Shown here in pieces: positions 35,719 through 43,940 of a DNA stretch of 64,000 nucleotides (position 1 is its first letter; each line of letters opens with the position of its first letter). Position numbers and translations under genes: made by a program. Below the pieces are notes generated by a model, which was not told the DNA's origin, ran no database searches, and worked only from the letters and a program-made list of their open reading frames with translations. The DNA is from Aidingimonas lacisalsi. GTDB taxonomy: Bacteria; Pseudomonadota; Gammaproteobacteria; Pseudomonadales; Halomonadaceae. The stretch lies in the NCBI RefSeq assembly GCF_008079445.1, contig NZ_VRYH01000001.1, positions 248,001 through 312,000 of the forward strand, given 5' to 3'.

Positions 35719-36249
35719 ATGGCGAATTCGGCAAAAACACATGATGTTCGACAACGTGCTCAGGATAAGCGTCCACTTGATGCCTTCGACCGAAAAATAT
35801 TAGGCGAACTGGCACAGGAGGCGGGACTCAGCTATGCCGAATTGGGCAACCGTATCGGACTTTCCGCACCAGCCGTGCACGAGCGCGTGAAACGACTCCG
35901 CGCCGCGGGACGGATACGTGCCACGGTCGCGGTACTCGACGGCCCCGCTACCGGCAAGCCTCTGCTCGCCTTCATTCACGTCGACACGTCAGGGTGGGGA
36001 GGAACCCAGGAGTTGCTGGCATTCTCGGAGCTACCGGAAGTCGAGGAGATTCACTCGGTCGCCGGCGATACCTGCATGCTGCTCAAGGTACGCTGTGCTA
36101 GCAGTCAAGCGCTGGAAGGGTTGCTGGCACGACTCTACGATCTGCCCGGCGTGAAGGCCACGCGAAGCTATGTGGTGCTATCCAGTTATCTTGAACGCAC
36201 ACCGCAAGCGGGGGTCTCCGACACGCTGGAACAGCCGTCGTCTCGATGA
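35719..36249 (+). CDS. Lrp/AsnC-family transcriptional regulator
   Basis: This 176-residue protein has an N-terminal HTH (LDAFDRKILGELAQEAGLSYAELGNRIGLSAPAVHERVKRL) and a C-terminal RAM/AsnC sensor domain (LPEVEEIHSVAGDTCMLLKVR). I use the ATG at 35719, preceded by GGAG; a TTG 12 codons earlier is an alternative. The ~20-residue polar N-terminal tail before the HTH is longer than in Lrp. It diverges from the MFS exporter over a 69-base gap, the classic layout for an amino acid-responsive regulator of an exporter. Confidence 0.9.
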   Translation: MANSAKTHDVRQRAQDKRPLDAFDRKILGELAQEAGLSYAELGNRIGLSAPAVHERVKRLRAAGRIRATVAVLDGPATGKPLLAFIHVDTSGWGGTQELLAFSELPEVEEIHSVAGDTCMLLKVRCASSQALEGLLARLYDLPGVKATRSYVVLSSYLERTPQAGVSDTLEQPSSR

Positions 36250-36306
36250 TGGAAGCAGGGTGTTGCACGGCCGAGGCCCATCCGGACCCCGGTCTACGGT
36301 AAATGA

Positions 36307-36897
36307 CTACAGCCGGTCCAACAGCGGTTGCAAGGCCGTCTTCCGTGGTTCGCCATAGACGTCGTCGCGAGTGAACCCAGTGGCTCGTGCCTCAAGATAG
36401 TCACCCGCTCCTTCGACATCGGCGAGGCGTTGCATCTCACCCAGGGCCTCGATGAGTCGCGGCGTCAACCGATCCAGTACCGGGCGTACCTCTTCGGCCA
36501 GATCCGGGGGATCGTCGAAAGGCGCTCTCTCTTCCGCTTCCCAGCGGTCATGGAGCCGGCGCTGGACCTGCTTGCTGGCCTCGAACTGCGCCTTGAAGAA
36601 CGCCCGGGCGAAGTCTTCATCGACACCGGCTTCGGCTGAGCGACCGGCGACCTGATCGAGGATCTGAGTCTCGCGCTCGGGGGCCTCGATCGCCGCACCG
36701 GAATTCCACTTCGACTCCGCCACCAGCGGAGCGACCTCGAGCCGCTCGTCGATCAGCTTCAGCATGCGATCGATAGCCGCCTGATCCTCTGTCGGCGGCA
36801 ACGGTGACTGTGTCTGGCAACCGGCCAACAGAAGCAGCAAGGCGGCAATAACGATAACACCGTGCGAGTTGGCAACGTGCCGGGGCATGAAACGCAT
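36307..36897 (-). CDS. Secreted chorismate mutase (AroQ gamma class), lipoprotein
   Basis: This 196-residue protein begins with a lipoprotein signal: MRFMPRHVANSHGV, a hydrophobic stretch and the lipobox LLAGC. The mature part has the all-helical gamma AroQ fold (IDRMLKLIDERLEVAPLVAESKWNSG, then ERETQILDQVAGRSAEAGVDEDF). The active-site Arg, Lys and Glu positions are consistent with the periplasmic class. The start at 36897 has an AAAGGAG site eight bases away; the longer ORF upstream is not needed. Periplasmic chorismate mutases make prephenate outside the cytoplasm for unclear reasons. It is monocistronic. Confidence 0.85.
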   Translation of the reverse strand: MRFMPRHVANSHGVIVIAALLLLLAGCQTQSPLPPTEDQAAIDRMLKLIDERLEVAPLVAESKWNSGAAIEAPERETQILDQVAGRSAEAGVDEDFARAFFKAQFEASKQVQRRLHDRWEAEERAPFDDPPDLAEEVRPVLDRLTPRLIEALGEMQRLADVEGAGDYLEARATGFTRDDVYGEPRKTALQPLLDRL

Positions 36898-37026
36898 CAA
36901 TACGACTCCTTTCGCGGGACAATCTAACCACAGCCACAGGATACCCAAGGCGCGCCCCATGCAAAACTGCTAGCCAGGCGCCCAACGATGTGCGCGTCAT
37001 CGTATCGAAACCGGGAACGCGGCGTT

Positions 37027-37551
37027 TCAGCCGATCCGCTTCAGTTTCGTGGCATGCTGGTCGGCGCGTTCCACATAGTGCTGCGCGTTTTTCCTCAGCC
37101 CTTCGATCGCGTCGTCGGAAAGCTCTCTGACGACCTTGGCAGGCGCACCGACAATCAAGGAATTCGGGGGAAAACTCGCCCCCTCCTTGACCACTGCACC
37201 CGCCGCTACCAAGCAGTTCTCACCGATTTCCGCTCCGTTGAGAATCACCGCCTGAATCCCCACCAGACTCCCGTCTCCGATGGTGCAACCGTGCAGCATG
37301 GCCTGGTGGCCGACAGTCACGCCATTGCCTACCTTGAGCGGGTAGCCGGGGTCAGCGTGCAGCACCGCACCATCCTGAATGTTGCTCTCCGCCCCGATTT
37401 CCAGGGAGTCGGTATCCCCACGCAAAACGGCCTGGTACCACACGCTCGCCTGCGATTTCAAAATGACCTGGCCGATCACGTCGGCGGTCTCGGCGACATA
37501 GACGTCCTGGCCCAGAGCCGGCGTCCATTCGCCATACTGATAGATTGCCAT
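37027..37551 (-). CDS. Gamma-class carbonic anhydrase family protein (YrdA type)
   Basis: This 174-residue left-handed beta-helix protein built of hexapeptide repeats (for example ILNGAEIGENCLVAAGAVVKEGASFPPNSLIVGAPAKVVREL). Metal-binding histidines fit the positions in GDTDSLEIGAESNIQDGAVLHADPG and GHQAMLHGCTIG. Members bind zinc, and some have carbonic anhydrase activity while others (YrdA, PaaY) have uncertain roles. It starts just right of the fused threonine aldolase remnant and is not obviously linked to it. Confidence 0.92.
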   Translation of the reverse strand: MAIYQYGEWTPALGQDVYVAETADVIGQVILKSQASVWYQAVLRGDTDSLEIGAESNIQDGAVLHADPGYPLKVGNGVTVGHQAMLHGCTIGDGSLVGIQAVILNGAEIGENCLVAAGAVVKEGASFPPNSLIVGAPAKVVRELSDDAIEGLRKNAQHYVERADQHATKLKRIG

Positions 37552-37591
37552 AGGCTTCTCTCGATGGATTGATCTCGTGTTGTCCTGCCGA

Positions 37592-38245
37592 CTACCGGAA
37601 GTACGCTTTGACTTCCTGGGTCACGTATCGAATATCGTCCGCCGTGATCCCCAGGTTAGTCACCAAACGCGTTCCTGGCGACGCCGACACCCGAATCCCC
37701 CTGGACGCCAGGGTACGCTCCAGCGGGAGACAGTCTGCCTCGAGCAGGCTAAGAAAGACCATGTTGGTGTGACAGGCATGGACCTCGATATCATCGATCG
37801 TGGCTAGCTCCTCGGCCAGTAGCCTGGCGTTGTCATGGTCAACGGTCAGCCGCTCGACGTGGTGGGCCAGCGCATACTGGCCGCCCGCCGCCAGGACACC
37901 GCCCTCGACCATCGCGGCACGCAGCGTCGACCACTTCAGTTCGCCGTAGCGGAAACTGATCAGCAACGCCGCGACCACTGCCAGGGCGGCGCCTTCGGTC
38001 GCCGTCATGAACCCACCGAAGATACCGCCGGTCTTCATGATCGCCCCCGCAAGGATGAACAGCGGAATGGCAATCAAGGGAAACTTGGTCGCGCCATCGA
38101 ACATCACGATGGGAAAGCTGAGCAGGCTGTTCGCGCCTTGCAACACCAGCATGGCGATAATGGAAACGCCCCCCAGTGCCACGGCGATGGGGATATTGAT
38201 GAAGATCATCGCCAGGCCGGAGAGAAGAATCAGGGCGGTCGTCAT
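37592..38245 (-). pseudogene. In-frame fusion of truncated TRAP dctM with the 3' end of threonine aldolase
   Basis: The 217-codon open frame is a mosaic. Codons 1-75 are the start of a TRAP large permease (FINIPIAVALGG, then GATKFPLIAIPLFILAGAIMKTGG). Codons ~76-113 match a later DctM region (GGFMTATEGAALAVVAALLI), so about 150 residues are missing between. Codons ~115-217 match the C-terminal domain of low-specificity L-threonine aldolase (VLAAGGQYALAHHVERL to the end), without its PLP-binding part. Junctions lie near 38020 and 37900. Both joins are in frame, but neither parent could function: DctM normally has ~430 residues, threonine aldolase ~345. It is coupled (ATGA) to dctQ. Confidence 0.8.
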
Positions 38246-38760
38246 TGTATCTCCTCCACGATGTCCTGCTCACTGGGTGGGCGCCGACCCTGCCAGGCCT
38301 CACGGAGGATAGCGGGCAGGTTGATCAATTCGGCCATGACATAGAGTGTCGCACCGATGGGGATCGTCGATTGGGTGACAGCGGTCGGAATCGGGACACT
38401 GACCAGCGTCGAGCCGCTAAGCACCTGGATGGTGTGGACCCCATAGACCGCAAGGAGAACGAAGAAGGCGATGATGCACGTTTCACCGATCGTTACCAGC
38501 ACCAGTCGCACAACCGGGGGTTGCGAATATACAAGGCCGGGAACGCTGATGTGGGCACGTTTGAGGGCCGCAAGAGCCGCACCGTAGTAGGTCACCCAAG
38601 CCAGCATCACGGCGGCGATCTCGTCGTACCAGGCCAGGGAGTTGCCGGCAAAACGAAAGGTGACACCGAGCAGCACGATCACCGCCAAGGCAACCACCAG
38701 TACCATGGTAATGACCTCGAGCAGCCACTCGAAGCCGGATCGCAGTTTCACAAGAGACAT
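38242..38760 (-). CDS. TRAP transporter small permease (DctQ)
   Basis: This is a 172-residue membrane protein with four helices of the DctQ family: FEWLLEVITMVLVVALAVIVLLGVTFRFAGNSLAWYDEIAAVMLAW, later YGVHTIQVL. I use the ATG at 38760; the 20-codon upstream extension is not supported. The gene looks intact, but its partners are not: the dctM gene is reduced to a fusion remnant and only the tail of a dctP gene precedes it. It is therefore probably an orphan in a decaying ectoine/C4-acid-type TRAP operon. Confidence 0.85.
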   Translation of the reverse strand: MSLVKLRSGFEWLLEVITMVLVVALAVIVLLGVTFRFAGNSLAWYDEIAAVMLAWVTYYGAALAALKRAHISVPGLVYSQPPVVRLVLVTIGETCIIAFFVLLAVYGVHTIQVLSGSTLVSVPIPTAVTQSTIPIGATLYVMAELINLPAILREAWQGRRPPSEQDIVEEIQ

Positions 38761-38836
38761 GGAAGCCACTCCGTCGAGCAGAAGAAGGACCGCCCCATGC
38801 GGAGCGGCCCGCGGGTTCACTCAGAGGGGCTGAGAC

Positions 38837-38918
38837 TTACTCACCGAGTTCCAGCACACGATCGACCAAATCGCCGCCACCTTCGACTTCTTCTCGGTGA
38901 GTTCGGCCATCACCTCTT
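38837..38918 (-). pseudogene. TRAP substrate-binding protein (DctP), 3' remnant
   Basis: Upstream of dctQ a minus-strand frame reads REEVEGGGDLVDRVLELGE and a stop, with a good ending for a TRAP DctP protein, but it extends only ~27 codons. Beyond 38918 the sequence turns AT-rich and no protein similarity continues. The position, directly before dctQ, is where dctP normally lies. Assignment is by position as much as by sequence. Confidence 0.45.
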
Positions 38919-39132
38919 AAATTTGAATTTAAAATTCATTATTATGTACTAAACTTTGGTCGATGAAAGTCCAGTTCATGACACGATGTGCCAGCACATC
39001 AACGAGTTGGTCGATCAACAGGAAGAAAGCGAAAGACAGCGACACGATGGAATCGTGCGTTAAGCGGGGTGCCGGTCTGCCCACCTGGGGGAGCAGGTGA
39101 TGACAGACCAACGGCAGGTGACAGGGTAAGGA

Positions 39133-39593
39133 TCACGCAGGCTCGAGACCATAGGCCAGGCCCGCAGCTTCAATGCCAGCGATGACTGCCGCCTCATCGT
39201 CATTGGACGAGGCGCCGCTCGCACCCGCGGCACCAATCACGAACTGCTGAGTATCGAGAATCAGCACGCCACCTGGCACAGGGATGAAATGGCCATCCGA
39301 CGCCGCAGCGACACTGGCCAGAAATGCCGGTCGCTCTGCATTGCGGGTACCGACGACGCCACTGGACGCACCATTACCCAGGGCAGCAAATGCTTTCCCT
39401 TGAGCGACGGGATACCGTAGCGGTGCGCACCCGTCCTCGCGCTCGGCAGCAATCACATGCCCTCCACCATCGAGTACAACCACTGTCAGAGGCTCCATCC
39501 CCGTTTGCGAGCTTCGGCGAAGGCCCCGTCGATTATCTCCCTCGCCTGAGCGCGGTACAGTAGTGCCTGGCTTCGATAGACCTTCCCCGCCAT
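39133..39593 (-). pseudogene. GlcG/HbpS family protein gene with a frameshift
   Basis: From the ATG at 39593 the frame gives MAGKVYRSQALLYRAQARE, then IIDGAFAEARKRG and stops soon after (W-S-L-stop). In another frame the protein continues MEPLTVVVLDGGGHVIAAERED and runs to 39133, ending AAGLAYGLEPA. The join is at the C-run at 39499-39502, where inserting one base restores a typical ~153-residue GlcG/HbpS protein. Such proteins bind haem or small molecules and are often near glycolate or aldehyde catabolism. It may be a genuine pseudogene in the decaying TRAP region or a sequencing error in a homopolymer. Confidence 0.75.
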
Positions 39594-39809
39594 GGCCAAC
39601 TCCTTCGATTGTCGTTATCAAGACTGGAATCAGCCGAAGGCGGTGACAGCTTGGCTGACACCCACACAAATGAATATTGAATGCATAATATTTTTTGCTT
39701 TAGGATGTCAACATTATCAGTATAGTGAGCAAACAATACACATTATTTGACATGACAGGCGCCCTGCACGGGTGACGCAGGTGTAGTCATCGCCTTACGG
39801 GACTTCTCC

Positions 39810-40493
39810 ATGAGCAAGATCCAGCACCGTAGCCTTTACCTTGAAGTGGCCGATCGCGTACGAGAGCTCATCGAGCAAGGCGATCTCGCCCCGGGGGAGC
39901 GGATATCCGAGAAAGATCTCTGCGAACGCTTTGGCGTGTCTCGAACACCGCTAAGAGAGGCGTTGAAAGTGCTCGTCTCCGAAGGACTGGTCGAGTTATT
40001 GACCAACCGTGGCGCCAGAGTCATGCGCCTGACCGTGAAGATGGTCAAGGATACCTATGATTTGATGGCCGCTCTGGAAGGCCTGTCGGGTGAACTGGCC
40101 TGCCAAAACATCAGTGACGAGGACATCGAAACCATCTGCCGCCTCCACGATGACATGCTTCGGCATTACCGGGAGCATAATCTGATGGAGTATTTCAGGA
40201 TCAACCAGCAGATTCACGAAAGCATTCTGGCGGCATCCGACAATGAGGTCCTCCAGGAGATGTATAACAACCTGAGCCAGCGCGTGAAACGTGTTCGCTA
40301 CTCGAAAAAGATGACCGATAGCTTCTGGCGTCGGGCCATGCAGGATCACGAGGACATGATTGCTGCACTCAAGGTACGTGATGGTAACCGGCTGGGACAG
40401 ATCCTGCGTGAGCATCTCTGCAACAAGCTCGAGGTTGCGTCGATAGCCGGCATGATCGAGGACGATCACGAACTGAGTGTCGTGAATTCCTGA
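39810..40493 (+). CDS. GntR-family transcriptional regulator (FCD/FadR group)
   Basis: This 227-residue protein has an N-terminal winged HTH (PGERISEKDLCERFGVSRTPLREALKVLVSEGLVELL) and an all-helical FCD domain, whose metal-binding His/Asp positions fit INQQIHESIL and MQDHEDMIAAL. It diverges from the frameshifted GlcG gene and the TRAP remnants, the catabolic genes it probably once regulated. The AT-rich upstream region holds a near-palindrome, ATATTGAATGCATAATATT (about 39672-39691), a candidate operator. Confidence 0.9.
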   Translation: MSKIQHRSLYLEVADRVRELIEQGDLAPGERISEKDLCERFGVSRTPLREALKVLVSEGLVELLTNRGARVMRLTVKMVKDTYDLMAALEGLSGELACQNISDEDIETICRLHDDMLRHYREHNLMEYFRINQQIHESILAASDNEVLQEMYNNLSQRVKRVRYSKKMTDSFWRRAMQDHEDMIAALKVRDGNRLGQILREHLCNKLEVASIAGMIEDDHELSVVNS

Positions 40494-40875
40494 GTTCGAC
40501 ACTCTGCTCTGCGTACTCCTCCACCAGCCCATGCTCGCTGGGCGTATTCAGCGCCGGGCTCCACGCCCCCCCACTCACCAATGCCATGGCCGCATCCAGT
40601 TCAATGGCGTTAGCTTCGGTTCGAACAACCAAGCAATTCCCAGTCGTTGCCTGCTCTGATGACTCCTTGTCCTGGACTATATTTTCAGCTGCCTCAGGAC
40701 GATTTTGTCGCCACCTCAGACGGACGACGATGACGGCGGCCAATCTGTTAATCTGAACCGGAAAGCGAATTGCAACCGACGGTGACGAACGCTTGCCCCA
40801 GAGCGTAGCGATCGCCACGACGTGCTGGATCGCAGCGACGCGATCGAGACTCGAGACAAGGAATTCAACTGCCTC
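40494..40875. other. Gap between gntR and the MFS gene, nothing recognised
   Basis: The 382 bases contain only short frames antisense to neighbours or without family features. A minus-strand frame across 40500-40630 reads ELDAAMALVSGGAWSPALN but continues as antisense of gntR and was not recognised. No RNA gene or clear repeat was seen. Confidence 0.4.
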
Positions 40876-42123
40876 ATGGTCGTCATTCACCGCGATACCC
40901 GACTTTTCCGCTCGCTGCGAATCTACAACTATCGGGTCTGGGCCGCCGGCGCGCTGATCTCCAACATCGGCACCTGGATGCAGCGCGTCGCCCAGGACTG
41001 GCTGGTACTCACCGTACTCACCGACCACAATGCCAGTGCCGTGGGCATCACGATGGCGCTGCAGTTCGGGCCGCAACTGCTGCTGCTACCGCTGACCGGC
41101 TACGCCGCCGACCATGTCGATCGGCGTCGCCTGATCATGCTCACCCAGGCACTGCTCGGTTTACTGGCGTTGGGGCTCGGGTTGGTTACCGTCACCGGCG
41201 TGGTCACGCTATGGCAGGTCTATGGCTTCGCGCTGGGCTTGGGTTGCGTCAGCGCCTTCGATGCGCCGGCCCGGCAGACGTTCGTCAACGACCTGGTCGA
41301 CGAAAAGCACCTCTCCAATGCGGTGGCGCTCAACTCGACCTCCTTCAACACCGCCCGCATGATCGGCCCCGCCGTGGCCGGCCTGCTGATCGCCGCAGTC
41401 GGCACCGGCTGGGTTTTTCTGATCAATGCAGCCTCCTTCGCCACCGTTCTCGGGTCGCTGTGCCTGTTGCGCGTCCAGGAACTGCACACCGCCATACGCC
41501 CGGCACACAAGGCCGGGGGCCTGACCGAAGGCTTCCGCTATGTTTGGCAGCGTCGCGATTTGAAGGCGATGCTGCTGATGCTCTTCCTGATTGGGACCTT
41601 CGGCTTCAATTTCCCGATCTACATCTCCACCATGTCAGTGAGTGTCTTCCATGGCGCAGCCGGTCAATACGGCCTGCTGACCTCCTGCCTGGCAGTCGGC
41701 TCGGTGATGGGCGCACTGATGGCCGCCAAACGCGAACGGCCACGCATGCGCCTGCTGTGCATTTCCACCCTGTGCTTCGGCACCTTCTGTGGCTTGGCAG
41801 CGCTTGCCCCCAACGTATTCCTGTTTGCCGCAGCACTGATGCTGACCGGGCTTTCCGCGCTGACGTTCAACACCGCCGCCACGGCTCTCATGCAACTCTC
41901 CACGGAACCAACGATGCGCGGCCGCATCATGGCGCTACGCATCGCCGTCACCATGGGCGGCATGCCCATCGGCGCTCCCGTCGTCGGCTGGATCGCCGAT
42001 CAAGCCGGCCCGCGTTGGGCCATGGCCGTAGGTGCCGCTGCCGGCATCGTTGCCGCGACGATCGCTGCGCGGCTGATAATCCGGGAACGTCGATCGCCCT
42101 CGCAGCCGCCGAACGACTCCTGA
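40876..42123 (+). CDS. MFS transporter, DHA3/EntS-like (DUF894)
   Basis: This 415-residue protein has twelve helices. It opens FRSLRIYNYRVWAAGALISNIGTWMQRVAQDWLVL, typical of the EntS-like MFS group, and has ADHVDRRRLIMLTQ after helix 2 (motif A) and SAFDAPARQTFVNDLV. I use the ATG at 40876; the longer frame upstream lacks family similarity. Relatives include enterobactin exporter EntS and many macrolide or unknown exporters. The last part (RRSPSQPPNDS) is a polar tail. It stands alone, so the substrate remains open. Confidence 0.88.
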   Translation: MVVIHRDTRLFRSLRIYNYRVWAAGALISNIGTWMQRVAQDWLVLTVLTDHNASAVGITMALQFGPQLLLLPLTGYAADHVDRRRLIMLTQALLGLLALGLGLVTVTGVVTLWQVYGFALGLGCVSAFDAPARQTFVNDLVDEKHLSNAVALNSTSFNTARMIGPAVAGLLIAAVGTGWVFLINAASFATVLGSLCLLRVQELHTAIRPAHKAGGLTEGFRYVWQRRDLKAMLLMLFLIGTFGFNFPIYISTMSVSVFHGAAGQYGLLTSCLAVGSVMGALMAAKRERPRMRLLCISTLCFGTFCGLAALAPNVFLFAAALMLTGLSALTFNTAATALMQLSTEPTMRGRIMALRIAVTMGGMPIGAPVVGWIADQAGPRWAMAVGAAAGIVAATIAARLIIRERRSPSQPPNDS

Positions 42124-42408
42124 CGTACCTCCGTTACAGACGTATGGCTGCGATGTCGACACCGCAAACGCCGTACCGTGAGCCACCTTCCAGCAAGCCG
42201 ATGTCATCCTGGACCGAGGACGATCACGACCTCAGCGTTGCCAACGCTTGCAAGGGGCGATTCATTCATGGATAAGGTGTAAGCACTCGACATACGAGGG
42301 CATTCAGCATTCACTGCATGCAGATATGGCCCTAATGCCAGAGGCTATTGGCTATAATGAGAGATGTGTATCATCATCACTGTTCAGTGATTGACTACAA
42401 GGTATTCA

Positions 42409-42726
42409 ATGAATACGAATCTAGACGAATTTGAGCAACAGATACGGCGTGAAATCGACGATTTCCAAAAGTCGACGCCTCAGCCGGATACCTCTAGCCA
42501 AACCCGCTCGTCTCGACGTGCAACGGAAAAGACCACTGCCGACGGCATGAAGACGGGGCATATCGTCCAGTTGGCCGTGCGCAAGAAGCAGCTAGAGATG
42601 GACACCGTCTTCGAGCATCACTCATCCAGCATTTCCAAGCTGGAAGCTCAAATGGAAGCCGAAAAGGCTGCCCGCAAGGCGGGCTACCCCATCGTCGGGC
42701 ATCTGATCGATATCAAGCGGCTCTGA
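42409..42726 (+). CDS. Small hypothetical protein
   Basis: This 105-residue soluble, charged protein begins MNTNLDEFEQQIRREIDDF and has a Ser/Thr/Gln-rich stretch at residues 20-45. The C-terminal half has heptad-like helical character (HHSSSISKLEAQMEAEKAARKAG), suggesting a short coiled coil. A TATAAT sequence at 42353-42358 and weak AAGG before the ATG support expression. I do not recognise the family. Its 3' end faces the terminator of the convergent lipoprotein gene. Confidence 0.6.
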   Translation: MNTNLDEFEQQIRREIDDFQKSTPQPDTSSQTRSSRRATEKTTADGMKTGHIVQLAVRKKQLEMDTVFEHHSSSISKLEAQMEAEKAARKAGYPIVGHLIDIKRL

Positions 42727-42772
42727 GTAGACTGAGGTAGCTCGTGACCGGAAGCGGTCGCTTATTGCAGCC

Positions 42773-42803
42773 AAAAAAGGGCCCACGGAGAGACCGTAAG
42801 CCC
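42773..42803 (-). terminator. Intrinsic terminator of the lipoprotein gene
   Basis: On the minus strand GGGCTTACGG-TCTCT-CCGTGGGCCC is followed by TTTTTT. GGGC/GCCC and ACGG/CCGT pair, with a two-base internal mismatch. It lies 23 bases after the lipoprotein stop and is nearly identical to the terminator after the tRNA gene at 43718-43749. Confidence 0.75.
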
Positions 42804-42825
42804 AGCAGTGCGACTCGCCACCTGA

Positions 42826-43362
42826 TTATTGCGCGGCCAATTTCGCGAACGCCGGTGAACGCACGACCTTGCCGACCAGATTCTGTACGGCCGGCACCAA
42901 GGCTTGTGCCGTTTGATTGCAGGCGGTTTCACCGTAAAAGCTCGTCGTATAATCGTAAGTTTCAGAGACGGACATCGACTCACCATTGGACGAGTTGACT
43001 GTCAACGCCAAGTCCCATGTGCCACCACCCGAAGAAAAGTCGATGTTCTCCAAGTTCCCCGTCAAGGTTACGGGTGACGTCTCTGAATAGACTTCGGCCA
43101 TGCGCAATTCATCCATGAGAGCCTTTCTTATGAACTCGGAAAAAGGCTTACCATCCGGTGTCTTGATGGGACCGACAGCGCGACACATGATTTCGGACTG
43201 TCCCGGAGTAGAGGCCGTGAAATCACCGACGTTGACCGGTATATTTTCCAGGGATCTCAAGGCGACCACATTGTCAGTCGAGACAGCATACCGGTTGGCC
43301 GAATAGGTAGAGCAGCCTGAAACGACTAAGGCTAAAGCAATGATCAGTAGATAGTTTTTCAT
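42826..43362 (-). CDS. Putative outer-membrane lipoprotein, unknown function
   Basis: This 178-residue protein begins MKNYLLIIALALVVSGCSTYSANRYAVS: a short basic start, hydrophobic core and lipobox VSGC. The residue after the cysteine is Ser, which favours sorting to the outer membrane. The rest is mixed alpha/beta with one further cysteine pair candidate (IMCRAVG and ETACNQTAQAL). No enzyme motif is seen. A clean intrinsic terminator follows the gene, so it is probably a monocistronic unit. Confidence 0.75.
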   Translation of the reverse strand: MKNYLLIIALALVVSGCSTYSANRYAVSTDNVVALRSLENIPVNVGDFTASTPGQSEIMCRAVGPIKTPDGKPFSEFIRKALMDELRMAEVYSETSPVTLTGNLENIDFSSGGGTWDLALTVNSSNGESMSVSETYDYTTSFYGETACNQTAQALVPAVQNLVGKVVRSPAFAKLAAQ

Positions 43363-43717
43363 CTTTTCCCTGCACGATAGATAATTAAAGGGGAGGTTTT
43401 GGTTGCATAACAGCGACTCAAGACGCCTGCAACAACATCTATCGACCGTGCGTATTAGAACTTTAGGATTTTATATCTCGAAAACCAAACACTGTCTGAC
43501 GTATCAACACCGCCCCCAGACCAGGGTCTTTATGGACAATGGATTCGGCTAATTTCGCCCATGCCGCAGCAGCACAGGTGGGGTATGGCAGGAAGCGACG
43601 AACTCTCCGAGAACGACTGACCACTGGTCCAGGTACCATGCCAACCCAAACGCGGGCTATCCTGCCATCGAGCTTCTTGACCGGTCGCACAGAGCCCAAA
43701 GAATGATGACAGCAAAC
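43363..43717. other. Gap upstream of the lipoprotein gene
   Basis: A minus-strand frame at 43463-43699 codes for 78 residues, but has no family features and composition typical of non-coding high-GC DNA. The stretch should hold the lipoprotein promoter; nothing else was recognised before the tRNA terminator. Confidence 0.4.
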
Positions 43718-43749
43718 AAAAAAGGGCCTACGGATGACCGTAAGCCCTT
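43718..43749 (-). terminator. Intrinsic terminator of tRNA-Arg
   Basis: On the minus strand AAGGGCTTACGG-TCAT-CCGTAGGCCCTT forms a 12-position stem with one A/C mismatch, followed by a T-run (TTTTTTG). It starts eight bases after the CCA end of the tRNA. Confidence 0.9.
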
Positions 43750-43756
43750 GCTATTC

Positions 43757-43833
43757 TGGCGCGCCCAGCAGGATTCGAACCTGCGACCCTCGGCTTCGGA
43801 GGCCGATACTCTATCCAGCTGAGCTATGGGCGC
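43757..43833 (-). tRNA. tRNA-Arg (anticodon CCG)
   Basis: The 77-base minus-strand sequence folds as a normal tRNA. The acceptor stem pairs GCGCCCA with TGGGCGC, followed by G and an encoded CCA. The D arm is AGCTCAGCTGGATAGAGT. The anticodon arm is CGGCCTCCGAAGCCG with loop CTCCGAA, giving anticodon CCG for arginine CGG codons. The T arm is CGCAGGTTCGAATCCTGC. A strong terminator follows. Confidence 0.96.
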
Positions 43834-43940
43834 GTTGCATCGAAGCGGGCACAATCGTACCCGCCCATCGGCGGAGTGTCCAGCGTCGTTCGGTGGCCTG
43901 ACGCGCGTTAAGATAACGCCGAAAAGCAGCAGGAGGCATT

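Noticed and set aside
38929-39111. Short frames on both strands upstream of the DctP remnant
   Set aside because: The plus-strand peptide ending QQEESERQRHDGIVR and the minus-strand frame were not recognised and have no start signals.
39672-39691. GntR operator as a firm feature
   Set aside because: The near-palindrome ATATTGAATGCATAATATT is in a suitable place, but AT-rich DNA yields such matches by chance and no second copy was found.
43463-43699. 78-codon minus-strand frame
   Set aside because: No start signal, family motif or composition supporting a gene.
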